A stretch of 64,000 nt of DNA. Source: Paramecium pentaurelia. Its lineage: Eukaryota; Ciliophora; Oligohymenophorea; Peniculida; Parameciidae. Under the pieces are notes generated by a model that saw only the letters and a list, made by a program, of their open reading frames with translations, was not told where the DNA came from and searched no databases. Location of the stretch: the NCBI GenBank assembly GCA_905183005.1, contig CAJJDO010000025.1:590667-654666 (forward strand), given 5' to 3'. Below, piece after piece: positions 37,044 to 50,400 of this stretch; the first letter of the stretch is position 1, and the number at the start of each line of letters is the position of its first letter. A program made the position numbers and the translations under genes.

Positions 37044-37893
37044 ATGTCAGAGAATATCTAAAATAGAGTATCATCCATCTTTGAAAAGCTAAATAACATC
37101 TCTACTAGTGTTTAGGATGAGTAAGTTACAAATAATACAAAAATAGGAAAAATAATCGTTTTCATACTATAAGTTAATTGATTATGGCCTTTGAAGCTTA
37201 ATTATAACATTAATCTGATTAAAAGGAAGAAAAATTTGCTTATATTGCTTAAAAGGTTAGACAAGTTACAGAATTTTTAGAATAGGAATAAGAAGAGTAT
37301 AAGTTTCATAGATAATTGATAGTCGTGAAAGATAGGAGAGTGAAACTTTTAAATTGATAACTGATTTAGAAAGACATGCAAGAAGATTGATAGAGCAAAA
37401 TTCTAAGGATAGAGTAGAATAAGAAAAAAAAATAGTATATTCAATTGGACAGTAAATTGAAGGTTTATAATAAGAAGTTATAAAAGAAGGACTTGTAAGA
37501 ATTTAATTTATAAGTAGGCTTAATCTACATCTCATGAATATATTGATTCTTATTTAAATGAAGATTTACCAAAAATAGCTGATGAATTATAGAATGAAAT
37601 TTCAGAAAGAAAAGATGTTGAGGAGAAGATATATCATTAATTTGTAGAATAATTAAATGATCTAAGAGAATTATTTGAAAGGTTTTATATTGATTTAATA
37701 ATTTAGAGAAAAGAAAGAAAGAGAAGCAAAAGAAGAAGAAATAGTTGAAAGTTTGAGGGAGATTTCAGGAAGAATTTAAGAATAATTAAGAAAAACTAGA
37801 GGAGAAAGAGAAAAAACAGAAGAAACATTAGTATAATTGGTTGAGAAAGTCATAGAAAAATTAAAGAGAGAAATGCTAGAAATGAATTTATGA
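37044..37893 (+). CDS. SF-assemblin/beta-giardin-like filament protein
   Basis: Four introns (26, 26, 20 and 25 nt) leave exactly 251 codons. The short N-terminal head (MSENIQNRVSSIFEKLN) is followed by an unbroken coiled-coil rod of about 220 residues: KKEEKFAYIAQK-like segments, ESETFKLITDLERHARRLIE, YSIGQQIEGLQQEV and LREISGRIQEQLRKTRGERE. Head, rod length and total size (250 residues) match SF-assemblins, which form the non-contractile striated rootlet filaments attached to basal bodies. Paramecium has many paralogs of these in its kinetodesmal fibres. The second intron (gt at 37302 region) is needed to avoid a frame break and gives EQEEDRERQESETF across the splice. The assignment rests on rod pattern and size rather than a diagnostic motif. 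Confidence 0.8.
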
Positions 37894-37937
37894 TATTCAT
37901 AGATATAAATAATTATAATTAATTTTAAGATCCTTTA

Positions 37938-38806
37938 ATGAATTAAGCATAAATAGCCTTTGAAAAAAAAGATGCTGATTTGTCTAAGAAAGCACATTCA
38001 ATAGAAGAATAATAATAATTGAATGAAGGTCATGAAGAAAAACATTAGAGTGGTGGAGAGCATATTAAAAGTGCGGTTTATGGAGGTTTAGATGGAATGG
38101 TTACTACATTTTCAGTTGTGGCTGGAGTGGCAGGAGTAAATATTGTAATTAAATATAGGCTGGATTATCTACAGGAGTTATATTGGGAATGGGAATTGCT
38201 AATTTGATTGGTGACGGAATATCAATGGCCTTAGGAGATTACATATCAACAAGGAGTGAAGCAGAATTTACAATAAATGAAAGAAATAGAGAATAATGGG
38301 AAGTTGAAACTAATCCTGAGGCTGAGAAAAAAGAAATGGTTGACATTTATAAAGTAAATTCTTAGAAATATTCTTAAGTCCAAAGGTATAGATCATGATG
38401 AAGCAGTAATTATTGCAGATACTTTAGCAAAAAATAAAAAGGTTTGGGTTGATGTTATGATGGTTGAAGAACTTGGATTAATGAGTGTAGATGAGCATCC
38501 TATTAAAGATGCTATTGTAACTTTCTTTTCGTTCGGATTATTCGGATTAATGCCATGTAAATTATTTTTATATATTAAATAATAGTATTGCCATTTATTG
38601 TTGGAAGTATTGCTGGATTATCAGAAAATTTATTTGAAACTTCAATTGCATTAACAGGCTTTTTCTTATTTATTCTTGGTGTTTCTAAATCAATGTTTTC
38701 TTATCAAAAATGGTATTGGGCTGGATTAGAAACATTAATTATTGGAAGTGCAGCAGCAAGTGCAAGTTTTATAATTGGTTTAGCATTTGAAGATGTTTAA
38801 GTTTGA
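37938..38806 (+). CDS. VIT/CCC1-family vacuolar iron/manganese transporter
   Basis: Introns of 23, 25 and 29 nt leave 264 codons. The family signature opens the membrane part: SAVYGGLDGMVTTFSVVAGV then AGLSTGVILGMGIANLIGDG and ISMALGDYISTRSEAEF. A charged cytosolic segment (IAAD-like GIDHDEAVIIADTLAKNKKV, MMVEELGL) follows helix 2, as is usual for the metal-binding domain, then three more helices (FFSFGLFGLMPLPFIVGSIA, LTGFFLFILGVSKSMFS, TLIIGSAAASASFIIGLAF). CCC1/VIT1 proteins export Fe2+ or Mn2+ from the cytosol into an acidic store in exchange for protons. Length (263 residues) fits. The N-terminal ~45 residues are hydrophilic with GHEEKHQSGGEH, a His-rich segment. Confidence 0.93.
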
Positions 38807-39188
38807 CATTAATAATTTTATATATCAATATATTGATTAATAATAAAATAGATATGTAGTTATTCTTTTTTATATAATACTTGACTTAATTAAAAAAAAT
38901 ATAAAATAAAATCAATATTTTAGATTATCAATTTTAGTATCATTTTAAGCATAGATTTCATAATAATTAAAGCTTATAACTAATAGATTTTAATCGCAAT
39001 TCTAAACTGTCACTTTATAATAAGGAATCAAATGGGATCAAATGAACTGATCTTTTAAGTACTTTAAAAAGTTTCTATAAATAAGGACGATAAATTAATT
39101 GCATCAGTAATAATACTAATATTATATAAACTATAAAACTTATAGATAATATCTAATATGAAATAAATATAATACTTTAATTAACTAG
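38807..39188. other. Intergenic spacer
   Basis: About 380 AT-rich bases after the VIT gene. I see no open frame with coding character, no repeat and no structured element. Confidence 0.5.
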
Positions 39189-39467
39189 ATACAAAATTCT
39201 GCTTTTTAACCAGCACTTCTACTAAATTGATCGGAAAGAGAGAAAAAGACTCTTGTCACTATTTGTGATCCTTCCTATTCATACAGGCTGGCTTCGGCTC
39301 TTTTAGTAAAATTATTGACTGCCTTTTGAGTTTAGATTGAATGTTATAAGTAATTTAAAGTAGAAATCATTCCTGACTTTAAGGATCCTTCAAAGGATAA
39401 ATTACAATATTTTGTAGTTAGATTTTAAAATTTCTACTTTTTAATTATTAAATTACTTGATCAATGA
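39189..39467 (+). pseudogene. Gene fragment with an in-frame TGA
   Basis: The plus strand reads QNSAFQPALLLN, then TGA at 39228-39230, then SEREKKTLVTICDPSYSYRL. After a 30-nt intron-like gap at about 39311-39340 it continues IECYKQFKVEIIPDFKDPSK and ends at TGA 39465-39467. The residue mix and the well-placed intron speak for former coding sequence, but there is no start codon and the frame is interrupted. I do not recognise the family. It overlaps the 3' end of the truncated TmcB-like copy on the other strand (39367 on), so at least one of the two is not intact. Probably a remnant left by a rearrangement. Confidence 0.45.
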
Positions 39468-42400
39468 ATTAACATAAATTTTCTTGACTAACTTAACTAT
39501 ATAATTAATCAAATTCTTCATCAATTATTTATGAATTTGCATAAAAGGAATTAGTGTTTTCTAAATAACTATTGATTGATTATTCTGCTTTATTAACTAG
39601 AGAATGCAACTATAATTTATTTTCCTCTGTTAAAAATGTGAAATTTGACCATCTAAAAAAGATTTCTCTATATAAAAATAGACTACCAGGTCTTAATTTT
39701 AAATCTTACAAATTTTTATAGAATTTTAAGTTTTCTTCATATTTTTATAAATAAGTATGTGTATTACTGAAAACCAGAATAAAATAAATAGATAGTAATA
39801 TACATAATAAAATGAGCATAGAATAATTTATTAATTTGGATTTATTTTATGTCTTAATTTTTATTTTAATATATTTCTATCCCAATTTTCTTTGATAATT
39901 TTCTATTTAATAACAATATCTATCTAATGGATTATAATCAAGTAAAATATATCTATCTAATTTGTAATTATTAATGTAATCTTAAAATTTATCAATCTCT
40001 TTTTAAACAATATCAAAAGTTAATGAATTAATCAACTCATACATTTAATCTAATTAAACAAAAAAATAAATTTAATAACATTAAATTATTAAATAAAATA
40101 GAATTAGAGATGAAAATCCTATAACAGTAATAATCAACCATTTTCTATTAATTTGATTTTTATTTTCAATAGAGTAGATAGCTATTTCATTTGATAATTA
40201 TTCACATTTAGAATGAAGTAGAAAATAATTGGCAAACAATGAAATTTAAAAAGGTTTACCAGATGTACTTTGACGATAATAAAAAGTCATCATTTAAGAA
40301 TATTGATATTATAATATGACAAATAAAGCATCTCTGAAAGTAAGATTTATTGGATATATTGATTTTTCATCATTCTTCATAAAATACATTGTTAAATTAA
40401 TGTCATTCAAAAATTCCTATAAATATTTATTATTAAGTTAGACATAAAAACTATCTCTTAATTCAGTAAATCCTAATTCAATATGATCATAATAAGGATT
40501 AGTTAATTCTATTACTTTGTTCTAAGTAAGGAATCCTTCTCTTTACATTTATTAATAAGCAGTTATGGTAACTCTCAGAGAAAAGAAAAGATCATGAGGT
40601 GCCATGATTGCTGCATAAAAAGTTACCATTTCCAAATTTGATTTCACTTAATAAATATCTTATTACAAAGAGACATAGAATATTATGACAAAAAAGATAA
40701 AAATGGAATGCCAAGTTAACATTAAAATCACAAATTTCTATAGATATTTAGGAGTTTTCACTGATAAAATAGATTAAATTAAAGAATACATTTTATCTAT
40801 CTAAATATTGTCGAAATTTGATTCTGTATGAATATTCTAAATTCTATTTTTCTTATGAAATTCAAGATCTTCTCCTTTTAAAGATTAAAGCTATACACCT
40901 AATTTATCTTCACTAGTTTAGTTATCAGGAAAATTGTCTTAGTTATTTTATCCATTTTCTACACTTATAGATTATGATTCATAGGATTTTGGATTAATAA
41001 CTGACATGGTTTAAGCTTATACTATTTTTACAACATTTATTAAATAATAATCATAGTTTTCAATAGATTATTTGACTATGATTAGATCGCATTAGGTTTT
41101 AATATAATTTAAGAATATTAATGAGTTTTCAGAAAATAAGGATTTCTAAGTTTAAAGATTTTCTTAAATTTTTGGCAATATTAAATTACATTAATTTACT
41201 TTAAATAATTTCTCTTAATTTGATTTAACAATTCTATCAAAGTTTGGAAATATTTTATTAATATTAAATTCATTTGAGTTTTCTTATTTACTTAAATATT
41301 ATATTTCACTTTCGGTCCATCCAATTAATATTAATAAATTTTATGTAAATGTACATTTTTAACTGGTACTATCTATTAGAATATAAGCTTAATCATATAA
41401 TGTATCTTATAAGAAAGTAGCAAAAGTAATATTTTAATTAAGAAATTTATTTGTAATTGAAAGACACATATTTATAGGTGTTAACAGCATATTTGTGTTT
41501 CTAATAAAACTAAGATCAAATTATTAGTAATATTTTGATATTCCTGTCTCAAAAAATCTTTTAACATAAGAACCATGATGTTTTATTAAATATTATGGGA
41601 GTAAATCATTAAATTAATGAATTTAGGTAGTATTTTTAGTGGTTCCAAAATTTTGATAAAATTTATTAGAATATGATTATATTGTAAAAGATTCCATATC
41701 ATCTTTTGCTTCTAATATTAAATAATGAACATGTTTAGAATTGATATTAAAATTCTTAATTTATTTAAATTATAATATCTGAGTTTCAAAGAATTCTGAA
41801 TTTTTATAAAAGTTTATTGATCTTCTATATTCACCCAGAACTTCTCCTAAGAAAAAACAAATGATTCTATGCAAATGAAAACAAGGATTTTACTAATAGG
41901 CTTTTTTTAATTATTTATCTATAGCATAAAAATAATGACATAATTTATTAACTTGATTATGAAAATGATGAATGCTTTATTTAATTTGTGATGTTGAAAC
42001 TAATTATTAATAAAGAACAACTTTGGCTTCAATCACATTAAATACACTTTATTCTTAAACATTTATTTAAAGATCTTTTTCAATAACTTATTCTGTATAA
42101 TCATTAATGTAATTTTGTTATATAGCTTCACTTGAAGTACCTAAAAATGAATTAATATTAGCTTTGGCACAATCAAATATAAATTTTAATTTTAATTTAT
42201 CTATCATAGAATATTTTTTAGATTATTATTATTAAAGAACTTAAATAAGTTTTGAATCTTATAAAGTCTTTGTTAAATTACACAACAAATCTTAATTTTC
42301 TTAAGAATTTTTGGGTTTTAAAGTAATCAATTCAAGATGACTTATTTAATAATTATCATCTTGAGTTTGGGAAAATGATTAAAGTTTAGAGTTGTCTTAA

Positions 42401-43430
42401 TTTTAATGATATTCTTTTAAAAAACAAAGTATTTTTATGGATTTCATAATCATTCCAAAATCATATAAAACAAATGCATATGATAAGAGTCCTTAATTAT
42501 GAGAAGACTTTGAAAAAAGAGTGTATTATGTAAGAAATTATTTTAATTTCTCTAACAAAAATTCATTAAATATATGTTTTGTTATACCACCAGTTTAAGT
42601 TGGATTAATAATATTTTAATGTGAACAAAATAAACATTGTAATTAAAAGCAAGTTTATCTATGTTAAGATGCAATCAAAGATTTAAAAATGATTTCTTAA
42701 CCAAAAGTAGGAGTATCATTATTTAATAATTTGATTAACCAATACTTTAATTGCCAATAGGCTTATACTTTTGAATTAAATAGTATTTTTAATGTAGATT
42801 AATCAACACGGTTAGAATAATTTCGAATTATTTAATATATCAACATTTAATTTATAAACAAAGGTAAAAGATATGATTTATAGGAAATGTTGACATGAAT
42901 TAATGCAATTATATGAAATGAAATATTAAATGATACTGCTAAAGCTATTGATTTTTGTTGATAATCCAAAGAGTAGACTAAATTAAAAAATTGATCAATT
43001 AACAAAGTTATTTATGAAAATATTGCTATAAATGATTAAATTTATAGATAATATTACATATTCCCTAAAAATATCATGGAAACTTAAATTATTATTAAAA
43101 ATTAATAGAGTGCTCTCATATAAGTAAATCTAGTTCTTTCTATATCTCTTTATTGATGAGTTATTGATGATTCATAACAATATATTGTGAATGATGATTC
43201 TATGAAAAATAAGAGAATTGTGATTATATTGATAATAATATGAAATTAAAACTAGGTATCTTATTTCTACTATTTAAATTATATTTTAAAGCTGACAATA
43301 CAAAGCAAACTATATATTATTAGTAAAAATGTACTAATTAATTTTTAGTACAAAGTAAAAAATATCCCTAACACTTTCAAAAATATTTTTTTAGAAATTT
43401 ATCTAATAAATCTATCCTATGTTTTTGATA
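39367..43430 (-). pseudogene. TmcB-like paralog, apparently truncated at both ends
   Basis: Homologous to the gene at 29120-35132: same order of elements, for example MVTFYAAIMAPHDLFFSLRV here against MTPFDIFLALRFSTVYYSI there, and a matching middle (LLTPINMCLSITNKFLNQN). The frame is open and intronless for 1,251 codons from the ATG at 43117-43119 to TGA 39367-39369. Homology continues upstream in the same frame to about 43430 (LKVLGIFFTLYQKLISTFLL, the first membrane helices) with no ATG to start it. At the other end it stops about 250 residues earlier than its relative, losing the last membrane helices. Either this is a shortened working gene starting at 43119 or a pseudogene; the missing start for the homologous N-terminus favours the latter. 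Confidence 0.6.
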
Positions 43431-44422
43431 TTAAATAATAATATAGTAATATGATGGCACTTAATTTATGAAGTAAAAATAAAGTCAAAGGGATGAGGTA
43501 AAGAAAAGAGCTAATATTAGAAATTTTATATTGTACCTTTAATATAGTAAATCAGGTCGAAAGCTAAAAAGTAATATGGAATACATTGAGTTTTACTTTA
43601 GAGAATCAAAGGTTGATTATTCTAAAGTAATAAATATAGGATAAATTGTAGTAACAAATAATATAATAGACGAAATGTCCTTAGGAATTTATAAGTTGAA
43701 TTTTAATATGTATAAAAGTGTTAAATAACGCTGAAAGAGCTATATTATTTCTTTTCTATCTGCTGGTCTCGACAATTTTGGAAAATTAAAATCCATATTA
43801 ATATAAATAATTATCATACGGCTGAAGATTGAACTTTAATCATTAAATTTAATTAAAATGAAAATTTATTCATTAAATAAAAATAATACTTAATTTCTAA
43901 TTGTCATATATATTATGTTTCCATATATTTATAATAAAATAAATTTGTTCTTAATCTCAAAAATATGATTTTTTATATTCATAAATATTGATCAATGCAA
44001 TAAATTTATCATATATTTGTAAAGTTTAAGTATAGCATTTAATTGAAAGAAACTATTATGAAATTCTATATATTTGGCAAATTTTAAATTTAGCTGATAT
44101 ATTTATGAACATATTTAAAAAATGAAATATTGTTTTTTTAATTTCAATATAGGTTGTTTATAGATTCTTATTTCGTCTCATTTTGATTATTTATTTGAAT
44201 TTATAATTACTTTAATATATTTACCTAATTAAAATTATATTAATATCATAGCATAACATTATTAAATATTGCATTCTTTAAATACAATTTATCTTGTTGA
44301 TTTAAAAATTGATATTATATTGAAGGGCATTTTTGGCAATAATGGTTTAAATCTTGAAATTCAATTTTTATTTAGATCATTTAATTTCAAAGAATTAAAT
44401 AAGTAAAATAAATAAATCAATT
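43431..44422. other. Gene-poor spacer with a hairpin
   Basis: About 1 kb with no coding frame that I trust on either strand. It holds a strong inverted repeat at 43593-43630 (listed separately) and a patch of higher GC at about 43729-43775. The right end should carry the promoter of the giant surface-protein gene. Confidence 0.45.
43593..43630. other. Hairpin, possible structured RNA
   Basis: TTACTTTAGA (43593-43602) pairs with TCTAAAGTAA (43621-43630), and AATCAA (43604-43609) with TTGATT (43613-43618). A one-by-two internal loop lies between the stems and the loop is three bases (AGG). A 16-bp stem of this quality is unusual for random AT-rich DNA because the arms contain ordered G/C positions. 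It may be part of a small non-coding RNA gene or a palindrome of no function. No snoRNA box, tRNA box or known RNA motif was identified around it. Confidence 0.35.
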
Positions 44423-47400
44423 ATGTTTTTAATTTTAATGATGTTTGCCAAAATTAGTTCTCAATAATACAATCAGTAAGAGGAGCTTAATTATTTAAAC
44501 TTTCCTAAGATAAATATATAAAAAGAATAAGTTATTGGATGTATTTCCAAATATTCGCCTTTAAGCAATGTTGTTTATCCAGAAAATTTAGAGAAAAAAG
44601 ATTAAAATAGTTATTTAATATACATAGCAAAACAAGTACAAACCAAAGAGCTACGGTTTGTGTACTATGTTGAATTTCTTGTTTCTCTTTAGAAAATTGT
44701 TCATTTTTTTATTATTTAAGCTTGTTCAAATTATATAGAAGTATAATTTGATATGGATAACTTAAACTATGAAGGAAATTGGTGTTTTCATTATTTGTAC
44801 TTTAAAGATGAAACAGAATTAATAGTGGGATTAGATTGTGGAAATTAAAATCAATTTAAAACTTTTTAAAGTGATCCTAATTGTTTTTAAGACCTGATCC
44901 TTATGTATGGATAAAGTTTTTAAGTATTATTTTGAATTGATAATAGATTATGAAGGATAGCTCTAAACAAAACTTGATGTTGATTAACTTTCCTGGGGAG
45001 GTGAAATTATATTAAATAAGTAATATTATGTTTTTGAGAGAATATCAAGATAATTTTTTTTAAGGAATAGACTAATATCTCAATATTAATCCATTAATTT
45101 CATATTTACAATACTCATCTTTAAATAAAAAGAATTTTATTAGTTAATTTAATTATAATAGAAGTTATGATATTTAGTTTTGGTCTAAAATAAACATTTA
45201 AGAAGTTAATTAATAATAAATATGTATTCTAAAAATTAAACCTCATAATTTCTAATAAGACTTAAATTTATTTTTATTAACCTATATAAAGATATAAGAA
45301 TAATGGTCTTACTTTATTGAATATCTTTCTTATAATTATCCTTTTGTATATAACATAGATTTAATAAAAGAATTTAAATAAAGTTACTCTTAAAACATTG
45401 AATAAGATGTAATTACATAATGGCATTTTATAGAAATAAAATATGTAATGAATATATTTGTATTTAAAATAAATAGTTTTATAAAAAATTTAAGATACTA
45501 AATAAAATTCAAATAAGTTTATTAATTTTCAGATATACTATTAGAATTTTAATTTGGAGCTAATAACACTTAAAAAATAAGTTTAGATGGAGAAATAGCA
45601 TTATTTAATTATTTCAATTATGTAAGCCTTATTAGTAAATAAAATGATTAAGAGAGGCAATAAAATTGTCATTATTCTTGTTTTAATTGTTGGGGACCTT
45701 TTAATAATCAGTGTCTATCTTGTTTAGATTCAGATAATCGAATTTATGATCAATTAACCAATACATGTTAATGTAAATTATGGTATGTAGAGGAGAAATA
45801 ATCAAAATGTTATGGATCTACTGACATGAATATGAAAGAGACTTTCAATTACTTACCTATAGACAACAGATATGAATCTGAAGATTAAGATATAATTTGT
45901 GCTTTTGGGTATTTTAAATATAAAGATATTTGCATATAATGGTAATAATTTGTTAATTTAGCTTAGTCCTTCTGCTTCTTAAAAGGGAATGTTAAATTGT
46001 TTAGAATGCTTATAAAATCCTGAGAAATGGTTGATTAAAGGTATTTGTGAAGAATAGTATATAAAATTTTATGGTTCTATAAATAATGTGTATTTTCATA
46101 CTTACAATTAAAAAAGGTAGACAGCTTTATTTATTGTTGTTGATGAGGAATTAGTTGGTTGTGATGGATGTGATCGTTGTACAGATCAAGATGTTTAAGA
46201 AAGAAATATTATTTGTATTAAATATGATGATTAACGTCCAGATTTGGATGTATATATTACTTGTTATTATGGTGAATATTAGAAAGATGTAAAAAAGTGT
46301 CTTGAAGAATAAGATTAAGATGATTATCGAGGTAACTCTTAATGTTAACAGGCTTGTGGATATTGTATGTTTAAATAATGTTTGTATTGTATAGATCCTT
46401 CAAAATATTTTATGGATGTTTTAGGTATTTGTAGAACATGTGATATAAAAAATTGCAAATATTGTTTCTAATATAATAAGTTTGACAAAAATTAAGTTTC
46501 AATTTAATTAGGAGAAATTTCATAAAATTAAGAAGATTATGTTGTTGCTTGTTCATTATGTTTTCCAGGATATGTTTTTAATTTTTGGATAAATTAATGT
46601 GTTGAATATACTCCAAGTAATTAATGTGTAGATGGTTTCATTTAAGAAGATGGTTAATTTATTTGTACTTATACTCTTTTATCTAAGAATTAAATTTAAA
46701 GGAACATTGCTATTCAATTTAATGATTGTTAGAATTATTATTCTAATTGTTCAAAATGTCTTTAAGACTTTAATGGAATGATATAATGTGTTGAATGTGA
46801 TTATGGATACTTCTTAAATTTCTTAAATGGAATCTGTTAATTATGTTCTGCTAAATTCATCAAATCAGAATTATGTTAAATGACAACTTCTAAATAAGAT
46901 AATTGGAAATATCAAGTCTAAAGTTTTTATTTAAATTTCAAACCAAATAAAGTACCAATCCTTGTATAAGGTATGTATTTTATTGAATGGTATGAAATCT
47001 TGAAATGTGAGGATGGTTATTTACATTTTGGTTTGGATTGTTATAAATTAAAAAATTAAGATTGTCTTGAATATGATTTAGTAAGCCAAATTTGCAAGAT
47101 TTGTAAAAATAGTATTGATGATCTTCCTGTTTTATCTTATTTTGATAATTAATGTTAATAATGTCCATATCCATGTTAAGTATGTTAAAAAATCTCTTTA
47201 GATTAAATATAAATTATTAATCCTTACTTTATTGTAAATGAGTAATCAATTAAATAGACTTACTTTTGTGTTTTTAATTTTAAAGAAGATTAAACATATG
47301 TTGAATCATATACAGGATAAATTAAAGGGAAAGATTAATCTAAAAGAAGATATAATTTATAATTAGAACCTGAAAGTTTTCCATCTCTTCAAAATCCAAT

Positions 47401-50400
47401 TAAACAATTTAATGTCATAAAAAACTATTTACAACGAGTCAAACCTGATGTTTATATTTATAAATATAACAGTCAAAGTAATTCCAATCCTATTAATATA
47501 AGAGAATAAATATTTTCTTTGAGAAATTAAACATTACTTTATGATGGATATAATGATAGTTACCATGAAAAGTAATTTGTAATTTCAAATTAATCTACTG
47601 TTAATTTAAAGAATATTAGAATATATTATTAATCAAATAATTTTTTTGTACATTCCACATTTGGTGTTTCATTATTTATTAGTAATATCTCTATTTCCAA
47701 TTTAGATTTAGAATAAACCATTTTTTAAATTACATAAACTACTAATGTTTATATTAATACAATTTCATTGTTTAATGTTACAATATTAAATTAACCTTTA
47801 TTTTCAATTAAACATTATCAAAAATAATTAACCCAAAAATTTAATATTCATGTAGAAAATATCATATTGATGGATTGTAATTTAACAAATTCTTCAATTA
47901 TATCATTTTCTACATAATCTGAATCAGAATTTTCATCATTAGAACTAAACTAGATAACAGTAATTAATAGTTATCTCTAAAATTCTTCAATTATAACAAT
48001 TCATTATATAACTTTTAATAAATACTATTTAGCTGAAATGATTTTATTTAAAAATTCTTTAGTTTTAAATAGTTTTATTTTTAGAATACCAAATTCAAAT
48101 ATTGTCTTTATTTCAAAATTAGATATTATTGAATGTAAAATTTCTAATAGTACTTTAATTAATGTGGTTTCCTCATTTTCAATAGAATATGTATTAATTA
48201 ATTAAAGTTTTTTTTTAAAGAGCAGTTTAATCATATTCACACAATAATTAAATAAAAATGGATATAATCATTTAATTACAAATTTAACATTAAATAACTT
48301 AGATTTTTGTGGAGAAGATTTAATTTCAATTAAGAATGATAAAGATCATAATGGATATATTAAATTGTAAAATTTTGATGCAAAAAACTTATCTTCTTCA
48401 TGCTAAAATTCATGTAATACAAATTAATTTATATTTACTTATAGCAGTCATACAATTTTAATTGAAAATGTTTTAATAAAAAATACAAATAACTAATGGA
48501 ATTTTTGTCTTTAAAAATTTACTTTAATAACAATTAATAATGTAATCATATAAGGAAATTATTTATATTCTTATTCTTTAACTTCATTTTAGATTAATTA
48601 ATTTAAATCATCTATAAATTAGAGGCTAGAAAGTTGTGGAGTATTCTATATTCAAGAATTTGTGAATATTGAATTCAATAATATATAAATAGAAAATCAT
48701 TTAATTTAAAATTCAGCATTAATATTATTGATTTCAAAAGGGTAAGCCTTAAATTATTAGAAAATAATAATAAACTATTTATAATTTCATAATAATTATT
48801 TGATTAAAACAGAAAGTACATAATTTGCCAGTCTATTATATATATATTCTGAGTATTTTTGTGAGACTGTTATTAATTAATCTACATTTAAAAATAATTT
48901 AATTCTTCATTTTTTAGAAGATTATTCCTTTATTTCTCCTGGACTCATTTATGTTTAAGTTTATTAGTAAAATATATTAATGAACAAGAACATTTTTAAT
49001 TAAAATACAATTTTAAATACTTCTAATTCTCTAATTTATTTAGATTCTAAACAAGTAAAGATAAAGGAAATGAGAGTATAAAATATAAATTATGATCCTA
49101 ATTAAATCATTTAAGATATTTTTAGTAAATCTATTGGAGGTGTAATATTTGCTAAAACTGAATTATTTTAAATTGATAATTCAATTTTTTTAAATATGTT
49201 TGCTTATTAAGCATCTTGTTTTTAATTAGAATTGATTAAATTAGGAAGTGTAGAATTGAATGATATTTATATTGAAAATGCCACAAGTTGGTCAAAAGAT
49301 TAAGAATATGCAGTTGGTGGATGTTTGGGTATAAATTCAATTAACTCAAAACTAAATTTAAATTTAAAATCTATTTAAATAATAAATTGTAAAAGCAAGA
49401 ATTAAAATGGCTTTCTTTATTTGATTCCATCAACAATTAGTAATTAAGTCTCATTCAATGATATAATATTTACAAATGTTTATTCTTAGAGTAAAATAAT
49501 ATTGGATTTTGATTTCTAAGGTAATAATTAATTGAACAGTGTAAAATTATAAAATATTATTATTAATCTTGATGAGATTCAGTATTATTAGAGTTTTAGT
49601 AAACTTTTATAATAGACTAATTAAACAAGAAATGGGATTATATCAATTTTTAATAGGTAACACATTATTATTCCTATATTAGCAATATTTAAATTAAAAA
49701 TCTATATTTTGAGGGGATAGCTACTTAAAATATCTTAACTCTTCAATTTTCCAATTCATTATTATTAAGCAATATGTACTTAAATTAAGTAAATGCATTT
49801 AGTAATGACCTTATTACTATATAATATAAGGGACTCATTTTTTCTGAAAATTCTTTCTAAAAAGAAATAATAAATATAGCTATAACTAATATAACTATTT
49901 TTTAATCTTAGTTTTCAGAGAGAAATATTGATAATTTTTTAAGTAATTCTTTTTTTAGCATTATTATTGCAAATATCAATAAAAATTAATAGATAAAATT
50001 ATATTTAACTAAAATATAATTAATTAATAATTCATGTCAATCATGTTTGAAAGGTTTAATATATTTAAAATTAGATTAAAATGTTTAAAAATGTAAAATA
50101 TCAGACCTTTTTTTATATAATAATTATTGTGGATAATCTAATTGTTTATTTGTAAATTAAAGTTTACATGTTGAAATGAGTAAGAGTATTTTCATTTCAA
50201 ATATTGGTAAAAGCAATGGTGCAATGAATTTATAGATTGATTAAATTACTGGTAAGAATTTATTCTATTTAAATAATGTTGGTACAATAGGTGGAGGTCT
50301 TTTTTATAAATCCATTAATGAATTAAAAAATTTAAAAAATATCTATTTCATAAATAATTCTGCAGATATTGGAGGAGCTGTGTACATTGAAAATACTAGT

